Assembly (NCBI GenBank): GCA_900554205.1
Contig: USGM01000022.1
Coordinates: forward strand, 1 to 31,713
Source of the DNA: an uncultured Lachnospiraceae bacterium
GTDB lineage: Bacteria > Bacillota > Clostridia > Lachnospirales > Lachnospiraceae
DNA: 31,713 bases
Reading direction: 5' to 3'
Shown: positions 22,290 through 30,339 of the stretch, in pieces
How positions within the stretch are numbered: the first letter of the stretch is position 1
Layout of the letters: every line of letters starts with the position of its first letter
The notes under the pieces: model-generated
Databases searched by the model: none
What the model saw: the letters and a program-made list of their open reading frames with translations, nothing else
Told to the model about the DNA's origin: nothing
Translations under genes and position numbers: made by a program

Positions 22290-22303
22290 AAACAGGGGGC
22301 TAT

Positions 22304-23041
22304 ATGAAAAATTACAGGTTTCTGATCGAGTATGACGGGACAAGGTATTACGGCTGGCAGAGGCAGCCGGGACAGAATACCATACAGGGGAAGCTGGAGA
22401 GCGTTCTCGGGCTGATGTGCGGCAGCGAGACGGAGGTCATCGGGGCAGGGCGCACGGATGGCGGCGTGCATGCGAAGGGCATGGTTGCCAACGCAAGGCT
22501 GGATACGACGCTTTCCCCCGAGGAGATCAGGGACTACCTGAACCGTTACCTGCCGGATGATATAGCTGTCCTTGAGGTGAAGGAGGCGGGACCGAGGTTC
22601 CATGCCAGATATAACGCCACCGGTAAGACTTACTGCTATACCTGCTTTGACGGAGATGTGAAGCCGGTGTTCGACAGAAAATATTATACGCGCCTGGATG
22701 AAAAGCCGGATGTCGATAAGATGCGCAGGGCGGCGGAGCTTTTGATCGGAGAACACGATTTCCGCAACTTCTGTGTGAACCCACGCATGAAGAAATCGAC
22801 GGTGCGGCTTGTCGACAGGATAGAGATTCAGAGAGAGGGCGGCTATATCCGGTTCTTTTTTCACGGAACGGGCTTTCTGCAGAATATGGTCCGTATCATG
22901 GTGGGAACACTGCTGGAGGTGGGCTGCGGACGAATGACAGAGGAACAGGTGCAGGCCGTTCTGGAGAATCCCGAACGGCAGAAGGCGGGTCCCACCGCTC
23001 CCGCGCAGGGACTCTGCATGATGAGTGTAGACTATGACTGA
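22304..23041 (+). CDS. truA: tRNA pseudouridine(38-40) synthase TruA
   Basis: TruA converts U38-U40 in tRNA anticodon arms to pseudouridine. 245 residues, the usual length. Catalytic Asp52 is in GAGRTDGGVHAKGM. Other family blocks are YDGTRYYGWQRQP at the start, YNATGKTYCY in the middle, and FFFHGTGFLQNMVRIMVGTL near the end. GGGGG lies shortly before ATG 22304. The 14-base gap to lacI suggests read-through transcription, although truA is a housekeeping gene with no link to starch. The full inverted copy of the hairpin element follows its stop. Confidence 0.95.
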   Translation: MKNYRFLIEYDGTRYYGWQRQPGQNTIQGKLESVLGLMCGSETEVIGAGRTDGGVHAKGMVANARLDTTLSPEEIRDYLNRYLPDDIAVLEVKEAGPRFHARYNATGKTYCYTCFDGDVKPVFDRKYYTRLDEKPDVDKMRRAAELLIGEHDFRNFCVNPRMKKSTVRLVDRIEIQREGGYIRFFFHGTGFLQNMVRIMVGTLLEVGCGRMTEEQVQAVLENPERQKAGPTAPAQGLCMMSVDYD

Positions 23042-23075
23042 AACCTAAGTAATAGAGAAAGTTAGGATTTTAAAT

Positions 23076-23167
23076 AACAGTTGTGCAAGATGCACCTGAC
23101 CACAAGCAGCGCACTCTGGAGCCGCCGGCACTTACATGGCGTATTTTGACATGTTATGTGCCGCTGC
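23076..23167 (-). repeat. Dispersed 92-nt hairpin element, copy 4 (full, inverted)
   Basis: The reverse complement aligns end to end with 3850-3941, with the same 92-nt length. Outer GGCAC/GTGCC pairing, the 3/2 internal loop (ATA/AA) and the loop ending in ATAC or GTAC are kept. The inner stem is ACATG/CATGT plus one further pair, instead of AGTCTCC/GGAGACT. The TCCAGAGTGC core and the TGCA...TGCA hairpin are kept. A further GC-rich stretch to about 23218 ends in the GACGTTGCGTA motif also seen in copy 1. It lies between truA and the lspA-like gene, opposite to their direction. Confidence 0.9.
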
Positions 23168-23249
23168 GTGCGGAAGGTAGCGCGAGCGTGCCTGCGGTGG
23201 TCTGTGCATCTTACGCAACGTCACTTGTAGTAAATTAGGAGGGTTGCCT

Positions 23250-23708
23250 ATGTTTTATATCGCACTGATTGTACTGATCTTTGTCGGGGATCTCTTCATC
23301 AAGAACCGTGTCGAGAAGTATATTGCCATCGGCAGGGGGGAGAAGGAGAAGCGCATAGCGCATGGAAAACTGATCTTGCGGAAGCACCATAACCAAGGCA
23401 TGATGCTGAATATGGGTGAAAAAAAGCGGCCTGTTGTGGCCGCAGTTTCTCTTGCGCTGACGATCGCGCTGACACTTGTCTTCCTTCTCAGTCTCGGGCA
23501 TCGCGGAAACCGGCTGCTCCGGCTTGGGCTTACGCTTCTGCTCGGCGGCTCGTTCAGCAATACCTATGACAGACTGAGAAGAAAATATGTAGTTGATTAT
23601 CTCAGCTTTCCCGTAAAATGGAAATGGTTCCGGGACATTGTATTTAACATTTCGGATTTTTGCATTATCATCGGCGCGCTGCTTGCCGCGCTCGGCGCTA
23701 CGCGGTGA
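23250..23708 (+). CDS. Divergent signal peptidase II (LspA-like)
   Basis: 152 residues with about four hydrophobic segments. LspA landmarks are kept: D14-x3-K18 in VGDLFIKNR, an HNQGMML block resembling the N-x-G motif, Asp107 in GGSFSNTYDR, and Asp136 in FNISDFCIIIG, the aspartic protease pair that cleaves lipoprotein signal peptides. The middle is more basic than usual. AGGAGGG is six bases before ATG 23250; the TTG at 23244 abuts it and is unlikely. It may be a second LspA-type protein rather than the main one. The 3' end overlaps the convergent carbamate kinase gene by 11 bases. Confidence 0.78.
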   Translation: MFYIALIVLIFVGDLFIKNRVEKYIAIGRGEKEKRIAHGKLILRKHHNQGMMLNMGEKKRPVVAAVSLALTIALTLVFLLSLGHRGNRLLRLGLTLLLGGSFSNTYDRLRRKYVVDYLSFPVKWKWFRDIVFNISDFCIIIGALLAALGATR

Positions 23709-24633
23709 TAATCGTGCCTGCCTTTCCCTTTACGGCATCGCGCACCTTAGACATTGAGGTGATGAGAACTCTGCTGTCCTTTTTGCTCTCAAGGTAGCTG
23801 ATTGCGCCCTCAATCTTAGGGAGCATCGTGCCCTCGCCGAACTGTCCGCGGCGGATCAGTTCCTTTGCCTCATCAATCGTCATGGATGAGATGGGGGTCT
23901 GGTTTTCGGTGCCGTAATCCTTGTACACACAGTCAACGTCCGTCAGGATAATAAGCTCGTCGCATGAAAGCTCTGAGGCGAGCTTGGAGGCGATGGCATC
24001 CTTCTCAATGACTGCTGACGCACCCTTCAGATTATGCTGCTGTTCGATCACGGGGATTCCGCCGCCACCGCAGGCGATAACGACCTGATCGGCATCAGCC
24101 AGCGTGCGGATTGCATCGATTTCAACAATATCTATCGGCTTGGGTGCCGCGATAACACGTCGGAAGCCCATGCCGGGGTCTTCCTTCACATAGTTTCCCT
24201 TCTTGATCTCTGTCTCGGCATCTTCCTTTGACATATAGCGTCCGATCACCTTGGTCGGCTCATAGAATGCCTCGTCGTAGGGATCTACCGTTACCTGCGT
24301 CAGAATCGTGCTGACCGTTTTGGAGATACCGCGGTTTAAAAGCTCCGCGCGAAGTGCGTTCTGAATGTCATATCCGACATAGCCCTGACTCATGGCAGAG
24401 CAGACGCACATGGGAGCGGGAGTGTAGTCGATGTATACGCGGCGCAGCTCGGTCATTGCCTTGTGGATCATGCTGACCTGCGGCCCGTTGCTGTGAGTGA
24501 TGGTCAGCTGGTAGTTCTCTTCGACAAGGTCTGCCAGTGCCTTTGCAGTGATCTTAACGGCATCCCACTGCGCTTCCGTGGTATAGCCTAATGCTTCGTG
24601 TCCCAGAGAGACTACGGCTCTTTTCTTACTCAT
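23698..24633 (-). CDS. arcC: Carbamate kinase family protein
   Basis: 311 residues, amino-acid kinase fold. Carbamate kinase interconverts carbamoyl phosphate plus ADP with ATP plus carbamate and CO2. Recognisable blocks are THSNGPQV, DPGMGFRRVIAAPKP, VIACGGGGIPV, ILTDVDCVY and GTMLPKIEGAI. The N-terminal phosphate loop reads SLGHEALG, where canonical enzymes have LGGNAL. No arginine deiminase or ornithine transcarbamylase gene is adjacent, so it may work in purine, agmatine or allantoin-type catabolism, or on another substrate. It lies downstream of aroA on the same strand with its own possible promoter. Confidence 0.88.
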   Translation of the reverse strand: MSKKRAVVSLGHEALGYTTEAQWDAVKITAKALADLVEENYQLTITHSNGPQVSMIHKAMTELRRVYIDYTPAPMCVCSAMSQGYVGYDIQNALRAELLNRGISKTVSTILTQVTVDPYDEAFYEPTKVIGRYMSKEDAETEIKKGNYVKEDPGMGFRRVIAAPKPIDIVEIDAIRTLADADQVVIACGGGGIPVIEQQHNLKGASAVIEKDAIASKLASELSCDELIILTDVDCVYKDYGTENQTPISSMTIDEAKELIRRGQFGEGTMLPKIEGAISYLESKKDSRVLITSMSKVRDAVKGKAGTIITA

Positions 24634-24668
24634 ATCGTAACCTGCCTTTTCCTTACTTAATAACTTCT

Positions 24669-24697
24669 ATTATAACATTATTTCGCAGAACTGTACA
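24669..24697 (-). promoter_or_regulatory. Possible promoter of the carbamate kinase gene
   Basis: On the minus strand, TGTACA (24697-24692) and a perfect TATAAT (24674-24669) are 17 bases apart, overlapping the end of aroA. Confidence 0.45.
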
Positions 24698-26075
24698 GCA
24701 GCTTTTCTGCGACGGCATCGAGCGTTTCAAAGTATTCCTCAAAGGTTTTCCGGCAGCAGCCGGGATCATTGATCACAATGCCGGGCGCGCGCAGCCCGAT
24801 CAGCGAAAAGCCCATCGCCATGCGGTGATCCTCGTAGGTCTCCACGGTCGCGGGGGACGGCATGCCGGGATAGATGGTGATGCCGTCCTCGATCTCCTCG
24901 CAACGGATGCCCATTCTGCCGAGCTCGGTCACAATGGCATGGATGCGGTCGCTCTCCTGAAAGCGGATATGACCGATGCCTTGGATCGTGGTCGGGCTGT
25001 CAGCGAAGGGAGCAATGGCGGCGAGGGTGATCGCCTGATCCGAGCACGCGGACATATCGACGGTTACACCGTGATAGACGCCGTTCTCCGGTGGCAGTAC
25101 GACAACACCGGTGGCGGTATCCATGGTGGTACATCCCATTTGCTCTAATATAGAAAGAAATGCAATGTCTCCCTGCATCGATGAATCGCCCGGATGCACA
25201 TTTTCAACCTGCACGGGGAGATTCAGCAGGGGTGACATGGCATAAAAATAGCAGGCGGCGGAAACGTCGGGTGGAACGGGGTACTCCAGCGCATGATAGT
25301 GCTGTCCGCCCGGAGTCCTGTACGCATAGGGGAGGGAACTGTTGATGCAGCCCGTGCAGCTGTGATTTTCATTGTTGCCGCTGCAATAATATAGCGGAAC
25401 AGTCGCCACACCGAACTGCTCCATCATCTTTATTGTCATTTCGACATAGGCTCTGCCGTGTGTTCCATCGATGCAGGTGACGAAATCCTGTCCTGCAAGG
25501 CAGGAGACGATGAGCAGGGCGCTTAAAAACTGGCTGCTCTCTTCGATGCTGATCGTGATGCGGTCGCGGAGGAAGCCATGACCTTTGAGCGTGAAGGGAA
25601 AATGTCCCTCTTCGCCTTGATAGGTGATCTCACAGCCCAGCGATTTCAGACTGTCCAACAGCGGAGCCATGGGGCGCTTCTGCATCTGCGCGGAGGATTC
25701 CATATGGTAGGTGCCATCCTTAGAAAGCCCCAGATAAGCGGAAAGAAATCTTGCTGCAGTGCCGGCGCTTCCGACATAGAGCGAGGCTTCCTTCTTTGGA
25801 AGCTGTCCGCCGAGCCCGGTCACACGGATTGTTCTTGCAGCCTCATCGACAGAGGTATCAAAGCCTAAGGTCTGTATGCAGCTTAAGAAGTGCCGGGAGT
25901 CGTCGGAAAAGAGAACGCCGCTTAAGGTGGATGTGCCCTCCGCCAGCGTCGCCAGAAGGAGAGCCCGGTTGGTGATGCTTTTCGATCCGGGGACAGAGAC
26001 GGAGAGTGGACGTTCTGCGTCAAACATGCCTGCCCGCCGCCGGATGCAGGGTACGGAATATGTGCTTCTTTCCAT
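24678..26075 (-). CDS. aroA: EPSP synthase (3-phosphoshikimate 1-carboxyvinyltransferase)
   Basis: AroA joins shikimate-3-phosphate and PEP to make EPSP in aromatic amino acid synthesis. 465 residues, longer than the usual ~430. Motifs: PGSKSITNRA at 29-38, VGSAGTAARF at 101-110, QKRPMAPLL at 132-140, SSQFLSALL, PDVSAACYF at 269-277, SDQAITLAA, QESDRI and YEDHRMAM. A cysteine-rich insertion (about 228-258, CSGN...CTGCINSS) is unusual and explains much of the extra length. ATG 26075 has only a distant AAAGG; ATG 26027 is an alternative start. No other aro genes are adjacent. Confidence 0.93.
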   Translation of the reverse strand: MERSTYSVPCIRRRAGMFDAERPLSVSVPGSKSITNRALLLATLAEGTSTLSGVLFSDDSRHFLSCIQTLGFDTSVDEAARTIRVTGLGGQLPKKEASLYVGSAGTAARFLSAYLGLSKDGTYHMESSAQMQKRPMAPLLDSLKSLGCEITYQGEEGHFPFTLKGHGFLRDRITISIEESSQFLSALLIVSCLAGQDFVTCIDGTHGRAYVEMTIKMMEQFGVATVPLYYCSGNNENHSCTGCINSSLPYAYRTPGGQHYHALEYPVPPDVSAACYFYAMSPLLNLPVQVENVHPGDSSMQGDIAFLSILEQMGCTTMDTATGVVVLPPENGVYHGVTVDMSACSDQAITLAAIAPFADSPTTIQGIGHIRFQESDRIHAIVTELGRMGIRCEEIEDGITIYPGMPSPATVETYEDHRMAMGFSLIGLRAPGIVINDPGCCRKTFEEYFETLDAVAEKLLYSSAK

Positions 26076-26131
26076 TATTAATAACCATGCCTTTCAGTAA
26101 CCTGATTAAAAGATTCTCTTATTTACGATTC

Positions 26132-26160
26132 ACTATACCATTTTCAGGCCGCAAATTCAA
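26132..26160 (-). promoter_or_regulatory. Promoter of aroA
   Basis: On the minus strand, TTGAAT (26160-26155), a 17-base spacer ending in TGG, and TATAGT (26137-26132) form a good promoter about 57 bases before the start codon. Confidence 0.6.
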
Positions 26161-26208
26161 TGCAGTGGAATCAATTCCGCCATAGAAAGGCAGAACTGAA
26201 AAAAACAC

Positions 26209-26237
26209 TTGACAAAACGGATTTACAGGAGTAATAT
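26209..26237 (+). promoter_or_regulatory. Promoter of cysK
   Basis: A perfect TTGACA (26209-26214), a 17-base spacer and TAATAT (26232-26237). An inverted repeat follows just downstream, where a repressor would block initiation or early elongation. Confidence 0.75.
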
Positions 26238-26252
26238 GCAATTCATAACAAA

Positions 26253-26269
26253 CCTACTGGATTAGTAGG
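26253..26269. promoter_or_regulatory. Rrf2-type (CymR/IscR-like) operator at cysK
   Basis: CCTACT-ggatt-AGTAGG is a perfect 6-5-6 inverted repeat about 10 bases after the predicted transcription start. Rrf2 regulators bind palindromes of this size. The Rrf2 gene at 29885 is the likely partner. AATTCATAACAA just before it recurs with one change at 27290, before metN, together with AGTAGGAA. Confidence 0.6.
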
Positions 26270-26322
26270 AAATGAGAAAAGAACAGCTGCATGTCCGCCG
26301 GAGCGGACGGAAGGGAGTCAAA

Positions 26323-27261
26323 ATGGGAAAGATTTATGAGAATGCGACAGAACTGATAGGACATACACCGCTGATGAAGGTAAGCAATTATGCAAAGGAT
26401 CAGGGAGTAGAGGATGCAACGCTCTTAGTCAAGGTAGAGCTGTTCAATCCTGCGGGGAGCGTAAAGGACAGGGTTGCTCTTGCAATGATTGAGGATGCGG
26501 AGAAGAAGGGAAAACTCAAGCCCGGCGCGACCATCATCGAGCCTACTTCGGGAAACACCGGCATCGGTCTTGCAAGCGTTGCCGCAGCGAAGGGCTACCG
26601 CACAGTGCTGACACTGCCGGAGACCATGAGCGTGGAGCGCAGAAATCTTTTGAAGGCATATGGCGCGGAGCTCGTGCTGACCGAGGGCGCTAAGGGAATG
26701 AAGGGTGCGATTGCCAAGGCGGAGGAGCTGCAGAAGGAGATTCCGAACTCCATCATTCTCGGACAGTTTGACAACCCGGCGAACCCTGCGGCACATGCAG
26801 CTACGACTGGCCCTGAGATCTGGGAGGACACGGACGGAAAGGTAGACATCTTTGTGGCAGGTGTTGGCACAGGCGGTACAGTCACAGGTATCGGAACCTT
26901 CCTGAAATCAAAAAATCCTGACATCAAGGTCGTTGCGGTAGAACCGGCGGATTCACCCGTGCTCTCCGGCGGAAAGCCCGGTCCTCACAAGCTGCAGGGC
27001 ATCGGCGCAGGCTTTGTTCCTTCTATATTAAATACGCAGATCTATGATGAAGTATTTACGGTGACGACGGAGGAGGCATTCAGCTCCGGCAGATTGATCG
27101 CACACAAGGAAGGCATTCTGGTAGGCATTACCTCCGGCGCGGCGCTTTACGCGGCGGCACAGATCGCAAAGCGTCCGGAGAACAAGGGAAAGACGATTGT
27201 TGCACTGCTTCCCGACTCGGGAGACAGGTATCTTTCAACTCCCATGTTTACAGAAGCCTGA
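26323..27261 (+). CDS. cysK: Cysteine synthase A (O-acetylserine sulfhydrylase)
   Basis: CysK makes cysteine from O-acetylserine and sulfide with pyridoxal phosphate. From ATG 26323 the protein is 312 residues, the family norm, beginning MGKIYENATELIGHTPL; AAGGGAG precedes it. The longer reading from 26272 crosses the operator and is not credible. PLP-binding Lys48 is in NPAGSVKDR, the substrate loop is TSGNTGIGL, the phosphate loop is GVGTGGTVTGIG, and GITSGAAL is near the end. It is followed by metNIQ and an Rrf2 regulator, a sulfur amino acid group. Confidence 0.95.
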   Translation: MGKIYENATELIGHTPLMKVSNYAKDQGVEDATLLVKVELFNPAGSVKDRVALAMIEDAEKKGKLKPGATIIEPTSGNTGIGLASVAAAKGYRTVLTLPETMSVERRNLLKAYGAELVLTEGAKGMKGAIAKAEELQKEIPNSIILGQFDNPANPAAHAATTGPEIWEDTDGKVDIFVAGVGTGGTVTGIGTFLKSKNPDIKVVAVEPADSPVLSGGKPGPHKLQGIGAGFVPSILNTQIYDEVFTVTTEEAFSSGRLIAHKEGILVGITSGAALYAAAQIAKRPENKGKTIVALLPDSGDRYLSTPMFTEA

Positions 27262-27283
27262 ATATATGATACACTGCGATACA

Positions 27284-27317
27284 GGCAGTAATTCATATCA
27301 ACATAGTAGGAACTGCC
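27284..27317 (+). promoter_or_regulatory. metN leader stem-loop with partial Rrf2 site
   Basis: GGCAGT (27284-27289) can pair with ACTGCC (27312-27317). The enclosed segment carries AATTCATATCAA and AGTAGGAA, which match the cysK control region except that the CCTACT half-site is missing. The 77-base leader is too short for a SAM riboswitch or T-box. Confidence 0.45.
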
Positions 27318-27338
27318 AGTATCAGAAAGGTGTAGACG

Positions 27339-28349
27339 ATGGAACCTATTATTCAGATTCAAAATGTAACAAAAACGTTTACAGGCAAGGATAATCAGGT
27401 GGAAGCGCTGAAGGGGATCAGCTTAGATATCGGAAAAGGCGATATTTACGGCATTATCGGTATGAGCGGCGCGGGAAAATCCACACTGGTCCGGTGCCTG
27501 AATTTTCTGGAACGGCCGACGACAGGAACTGTTCTGGTCGAGGGCAGAGACCTCTCCGCTATGTCCGGGAAGGAACTGCGCAAGACCAGAACGGGGATTG
27601 CAATGATCTTCCAGCATTTCAATCTGCTGATGCAGAGAAGCGTTCTGGACAATGTCTGCTTCCCGATGGAGATCGTCGGTGTAAAGAGGGCAGATGCGAG
27701 AAAGAGGGCGAAGGAGCTTCTGGAGATCGTGGGGCTGGCAGAAAAGGCAGCGAGCTATCCGGCACAGCTTTCGGGAGGCCAGAAGCAGCGTGTCGCTATT
27801 GCGAGAGCTCTTGCAAACAACCCGAAGATTCTGCTGTGCGACGAGGCGACCAGCGCGCTCGATCCGACGACAACAAAATCCATTTTGCAGCTTTTGCAGA
27901 AGATTAATAAGGAGTTTGGCATCACAATCGTCATTATCACGCACGAGATGGCGGTGGTACAGGAGATCTGTTCCCATGTCGCAATCATCGACAACGGAAA
28001 TCTGGCGGAACACGGTACGGTGGAGGAGGTCTTCACCTCTCCGAAATCTTCGGCGGCGAAGAAGCTGGTGTTCATGGTGAACTCGCAGGCCTCCGAGATG
28101 CGCGGCAAGCGCTGCATCCGTATTGTATTTACGGAAAATTCGTCCTTTGAACCGGTGATCGCCAATATGGTTCTCGAGTGCAAGGCGGCGGTCAATATCC
28201 TTCTGGCGGACACCAAAGACATCAACGGTATTGCACATGGTCAGATGATCCTGCAGCTCCCGGAGGATGAGACTCTGGCGGCGAAGATGATTCATTATCT
28301 TCAGGAGAGAAAGCTGACGGTCGAGGAGGTGGATTCCTATGTTGGATAA
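27339..28349 (+). CDS. metN: Methionine ABC transporter ATPase MetN
   Basis: 336 residues. Walker A GMSGAGKST at 41-49, Q-loop in IFQHFNLL, signature LSGGQKQR near 141, Walker B ILLCDEATSALD, and the switch His in IITHEM. The C-terminal NIL domain (about 262-336), which binds methionine to inhibit transport, is present and marks it as MetN rather than a polar amino acid ATPase. AAAGGTG precedes ATG 27339. The stop overlaps metI by 11 bases. Confidence 0.95.
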   Translation: MEPIIQIQNVTKTFTGKDNQVEALKGISLDIGKGDIYGIIGMSGAGKSTLVRCLNFLERPTTGTVLVEGRDLSAMSGKELRKTRTGIAMIFQHFNLLMQRSVLDNVCFPMEIVGVKRADARKRAKELLEIVGLAEKAASYPAQLSGGQKQRVAIARALANNPKILLCDEATSALDPTTTKSILQLLQKINKEFGITIVIITHEMAVVQEICSHVAIIDNGNLAEHGTVEEVFTSPKSSAAKKLVFMVNSQASEMRGKRCIRIVFTENSSFEPVIANMVLECKAAVNILLADTKDINGIAHGQMILQLPEDETLAAKMIHYLQERKLTVEEVDSYVG

Positions 28350-29001
28350 GGCAGTTGTAATGATGTTGTTGGAAAATACGGGAATTACCCTGTACATGAC
28401 ACTGGTTTCGACGATCGCGGCATATGTGTTGGGACTGCCGATGGGCATAGCGCTCGTCATTACCGCAGAGGACGGACTGAGACCTAACAAGCTGATTTAT
28501 AAGCTGATTGACATTATTGTGAATGTGGTGAGAAGCGTGCCATTCCTGATCCTGCTGATTCTTGTCATTCCGCTGACCCGTGCGATTGTCGGAAAGGCAT
28601 ACGGCCCTACAGCGACCATTGTGCCGCTGGTGCTGGCGGCAGCGCCGTTCATTGCGCGAATGGTGGAGTCATCGCTGCTGGAGGTGGATAACGGTGTGAT
28701 CGAGGCAGCGCAGAGTATGGGAGCAAGCCTGTGGACGATTATTGTCAAGGTAATGCTCGGCGAGGCGAGAACCTCTCTCGTTGTCGGCGCGACGATCGTG
28801 CTGGGAACCGTGCTCGGCTATTCCGCTATGGCGGGAATCGTCGGCGGAGGCGGACTTGGAGACATTGCGATCCAGTACGGCTATTACCGCTATCAGGCAG
28901 ACATCATGTGGGTGACTGTGGTTCTGCTGGTTCTGCTGGTGCAGATCATGCAGTACGCAGGTACAAAGCTGTCCAAAAAATTGGACAAGAGGATAAGATA
29001 A
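28339..29001 (+). CDS. metI: Methionine ABC transporter permease MetI
   Basis: 220 residues with five membrane helices. It has the MetI-type conserved VRSVPFLILLI and the ATPase-contact loop EAAQSMGASLWTIIVKVMLGEA. The segment SAMAGIVGGGGLGDIAIQYGYYRYQ, split across the last loop, is diagnostic of methionine permeases. GAGGTGG inside metN serves the start, so translation is coupled. metQ follows 37 bases later. Confidence 0.95.
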   Translation: MLDKAVVMMLLENTGITLYMTLVSTIAAYVLGLPMGIALVITAEDGLRPNKLIYKLIDIIVNVVRSVPFLILLILVIPLTRAIVGKAYGPTATIVPLVLAAAPFIARMVESSLLEVDNGVIEAAQSMGASLWTIIVKVMLGEARTSLVVGATIVLGTVLGYSAMAGIVGGGGLGDIAIQYGYYRYQADIMWVTVVLLVLLVQIMQYAGTKLSKKLDKRIR

Positions 29002-29038
29002 CAGCGCGGAAAGCGTTGCTATAGAGGAGGAAATGATT

Positions 29039-29851
29039 ATGAAGAAAAAATTGTTTGCACTTTTAAGCGTGGCAGTGCTGGCAGCGACCTCACTGACCGG
29101 ATGTGGAAAGGGCAGTGCGGATGACAAGACGATCAGAGTAGCAGCATCGGCAGTTCCGCACGCAGAGATTCTGGAGGAGGCAAAGCCCCTGCTCGAGGCA
29201 AAGGGCTATACGCTCGAGATCAAGGTATTCTCCGATTATGTACAGCCGAACAACGTCGTAGAGTCGGGAGACTTTGATGCGAACTACTTCCAGCATGTTC
29301 CTTATCTGGACAGCTTCAATGAGGAGCAGGGAACTCATCTGGTAAATGCGGGCGGCATCCACTATGAGCCGTTCGGTCTCTATCCCGGAAAGTCCTCGGA
29401 TCTGGCTGACATGGAGAATGCTTCCATCGCGGTTCCGAATGACACCACAAACGAGGCGCGTGCACTTTTGCTTCTGCAGGACAACGGTTATCTGAAATTA
29501 AAGGATGGCGCAGGACTGACAGCGACCAAGCTGGATATTGTTGAGAACCCTTACAATATCGATATCGTTGAGCTGGAGGCAGCACAGATTCCCAGAACCC
29601 TTCAGGATGTTACCTTCGGTATCATGAACGGTAACTACGCAATGGAGGCAGGTTACACCGTTGCAGACAATGCCCTGTTATATGAGAGCGCTGATTCCGA
29701 TGCGGCAGCAACCTATGTGAACATCATTGCCGTGAAGGAAGGAAATGAGAATTCCGACAAGATCAAGGCACTGGTTGAGGTGCTGAAGTCTGACGAGATC
29801 AAGAAGTTTATCACTGAGAAGTACAATGGCGGAGTAATTCCGTATAAGTAA
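29039..29851 (+). CDS. metQ: Methionine-binding lipoprotein MetQ (NlpA family)
   Basis: 271 residues from ATG 29039, eight bases after AGGAGG; ATG 29033 is too close. The signal ends in lipobox LTGC near residue 23. NlpA-family blocks follow: IRVAASAVPHAEILE, KVFSDYVQPN, DANYFQHVPYLD, GIHYEPFGLYPGK, VPNDTTNEARALLLL and FGIMNGNYAMEAGY. The mature protein binds D- or L-methionine outside the membrane and delivers it to MetI/MetN. The Rrf2 regulator gene begins 33 bases later. Confidence 0.95.
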   Translation: MKKKLFALLSVAVLAATSLTGCGKGSADDKTIRVAASAVPHAEILEEAKPLLEAKGYTLEIKVFSDYVQPNNVVESGDFDANYFQHVPYLDSFNEEQGTHLVNAGGIHYEPFGLYPGKSSDLADMENASIAVPNDTTNEARALLLLQDNGYLKLKDGAGLTATKLDIVENPYNIDIVELEAAQIPRTLQDVTFGIMNGNYAMEAGYTVADNALLYESADSDAAATYVNIIAVKEGNENSDKIKALVEVLKSDEIKKFITEKYNGGVIPYK

Positions 29852-29884
29852 GTTTGGTAAGCTAGGGGAAGAACGGGGGTCACA

Positions 29885-30325
29885 ATGAAAATTTCTACAA
29901 AGGGCAGATATGCAGTCAGAGTCATGTTGGATCTTGCCTTGCATAACACGGGAGAGTGTATCAAGGTAAAGGACATTGCCAGCAGACAGGGAATATCGGA
30001 AAAGTATCTGGAGCAGATCATTGCGGTGCTGAACAGGGCGGGATATGTCAACAGTGTCAGAGGCGCTCAGGGAGGCTACCGCATTGCGAAGGACCCGTCG
30101 GAATACACGGTTGGAATGATACTGCGTCTGACCGAAGGGTCGATGGCTCCGGTTGCCTGCCTCGATGAGGGGGCGCCGGACTGCGACAGGTGCGATACCT
30201 GCGAGACGCTTGAAGTGTGGAAAGAACTGTATGCCGCGATCAACAATGTCATAGACAATGTCACGATCGCGGATCTTGTCGAAAAGAGCAGACAGAGAGC
30301 AGAAAATCTGGATTACAGCATTTAG
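29885..30325 (+). CDS. Rrf2-family regulator, candidate sulfur/Fe-S sensor
   Basis: 146 residues. The start MKISTKGRYAVRVMLDLA and recognition region ISEKYLEQIIAVLNRAGYV, with the wing GAQGGYRIAK, are typical of CymR/IscR proteins. Four cysteines, C92, C100, C103 and C106 (ACLDEGAPDCDRCDTC), lie where IscR has its three cluster ligands, so a 2Fe-2S cluster is plausible; B. subtilis CymR lacks these. The gene is last in the cysK-met cluster, close behind metQ, and matching operator-like sequences lie before cysK and metN. Regulation of cysteine and methionine supply is inferred; a role in Fe-S homeostasis is possible. Confidence 0.87.
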   Translation: MKISTKGRYAVRVMLDLALHNTGECIKVKDIASRQGISEKYLEQIIAVLNRAGYVNSVRGAQGGYRIAKDPSEYTVGMILRLTEGSMAPVACLDEGAPDCDRCDTCETLEVWKELYAAINNVIDNVTIADLVEKSRQRAENLDYSI

Positions 30326-30339
30326 CCTTTCAAAGGCAT

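Noticed and set aside
27262..27338. SAM riboswitch or T-box before metN or cysK
   Set aside because: The leaders are only 77 and about 80 bases long and lack the conserved riboswitch cores; an Rrf2-type palindrome explains the cysK site better.
27423..28490. Long minus-strand frame (355 codons) opposite metN
   Set aside because: Shadow of metN and metI, which carry full ABC motifs.
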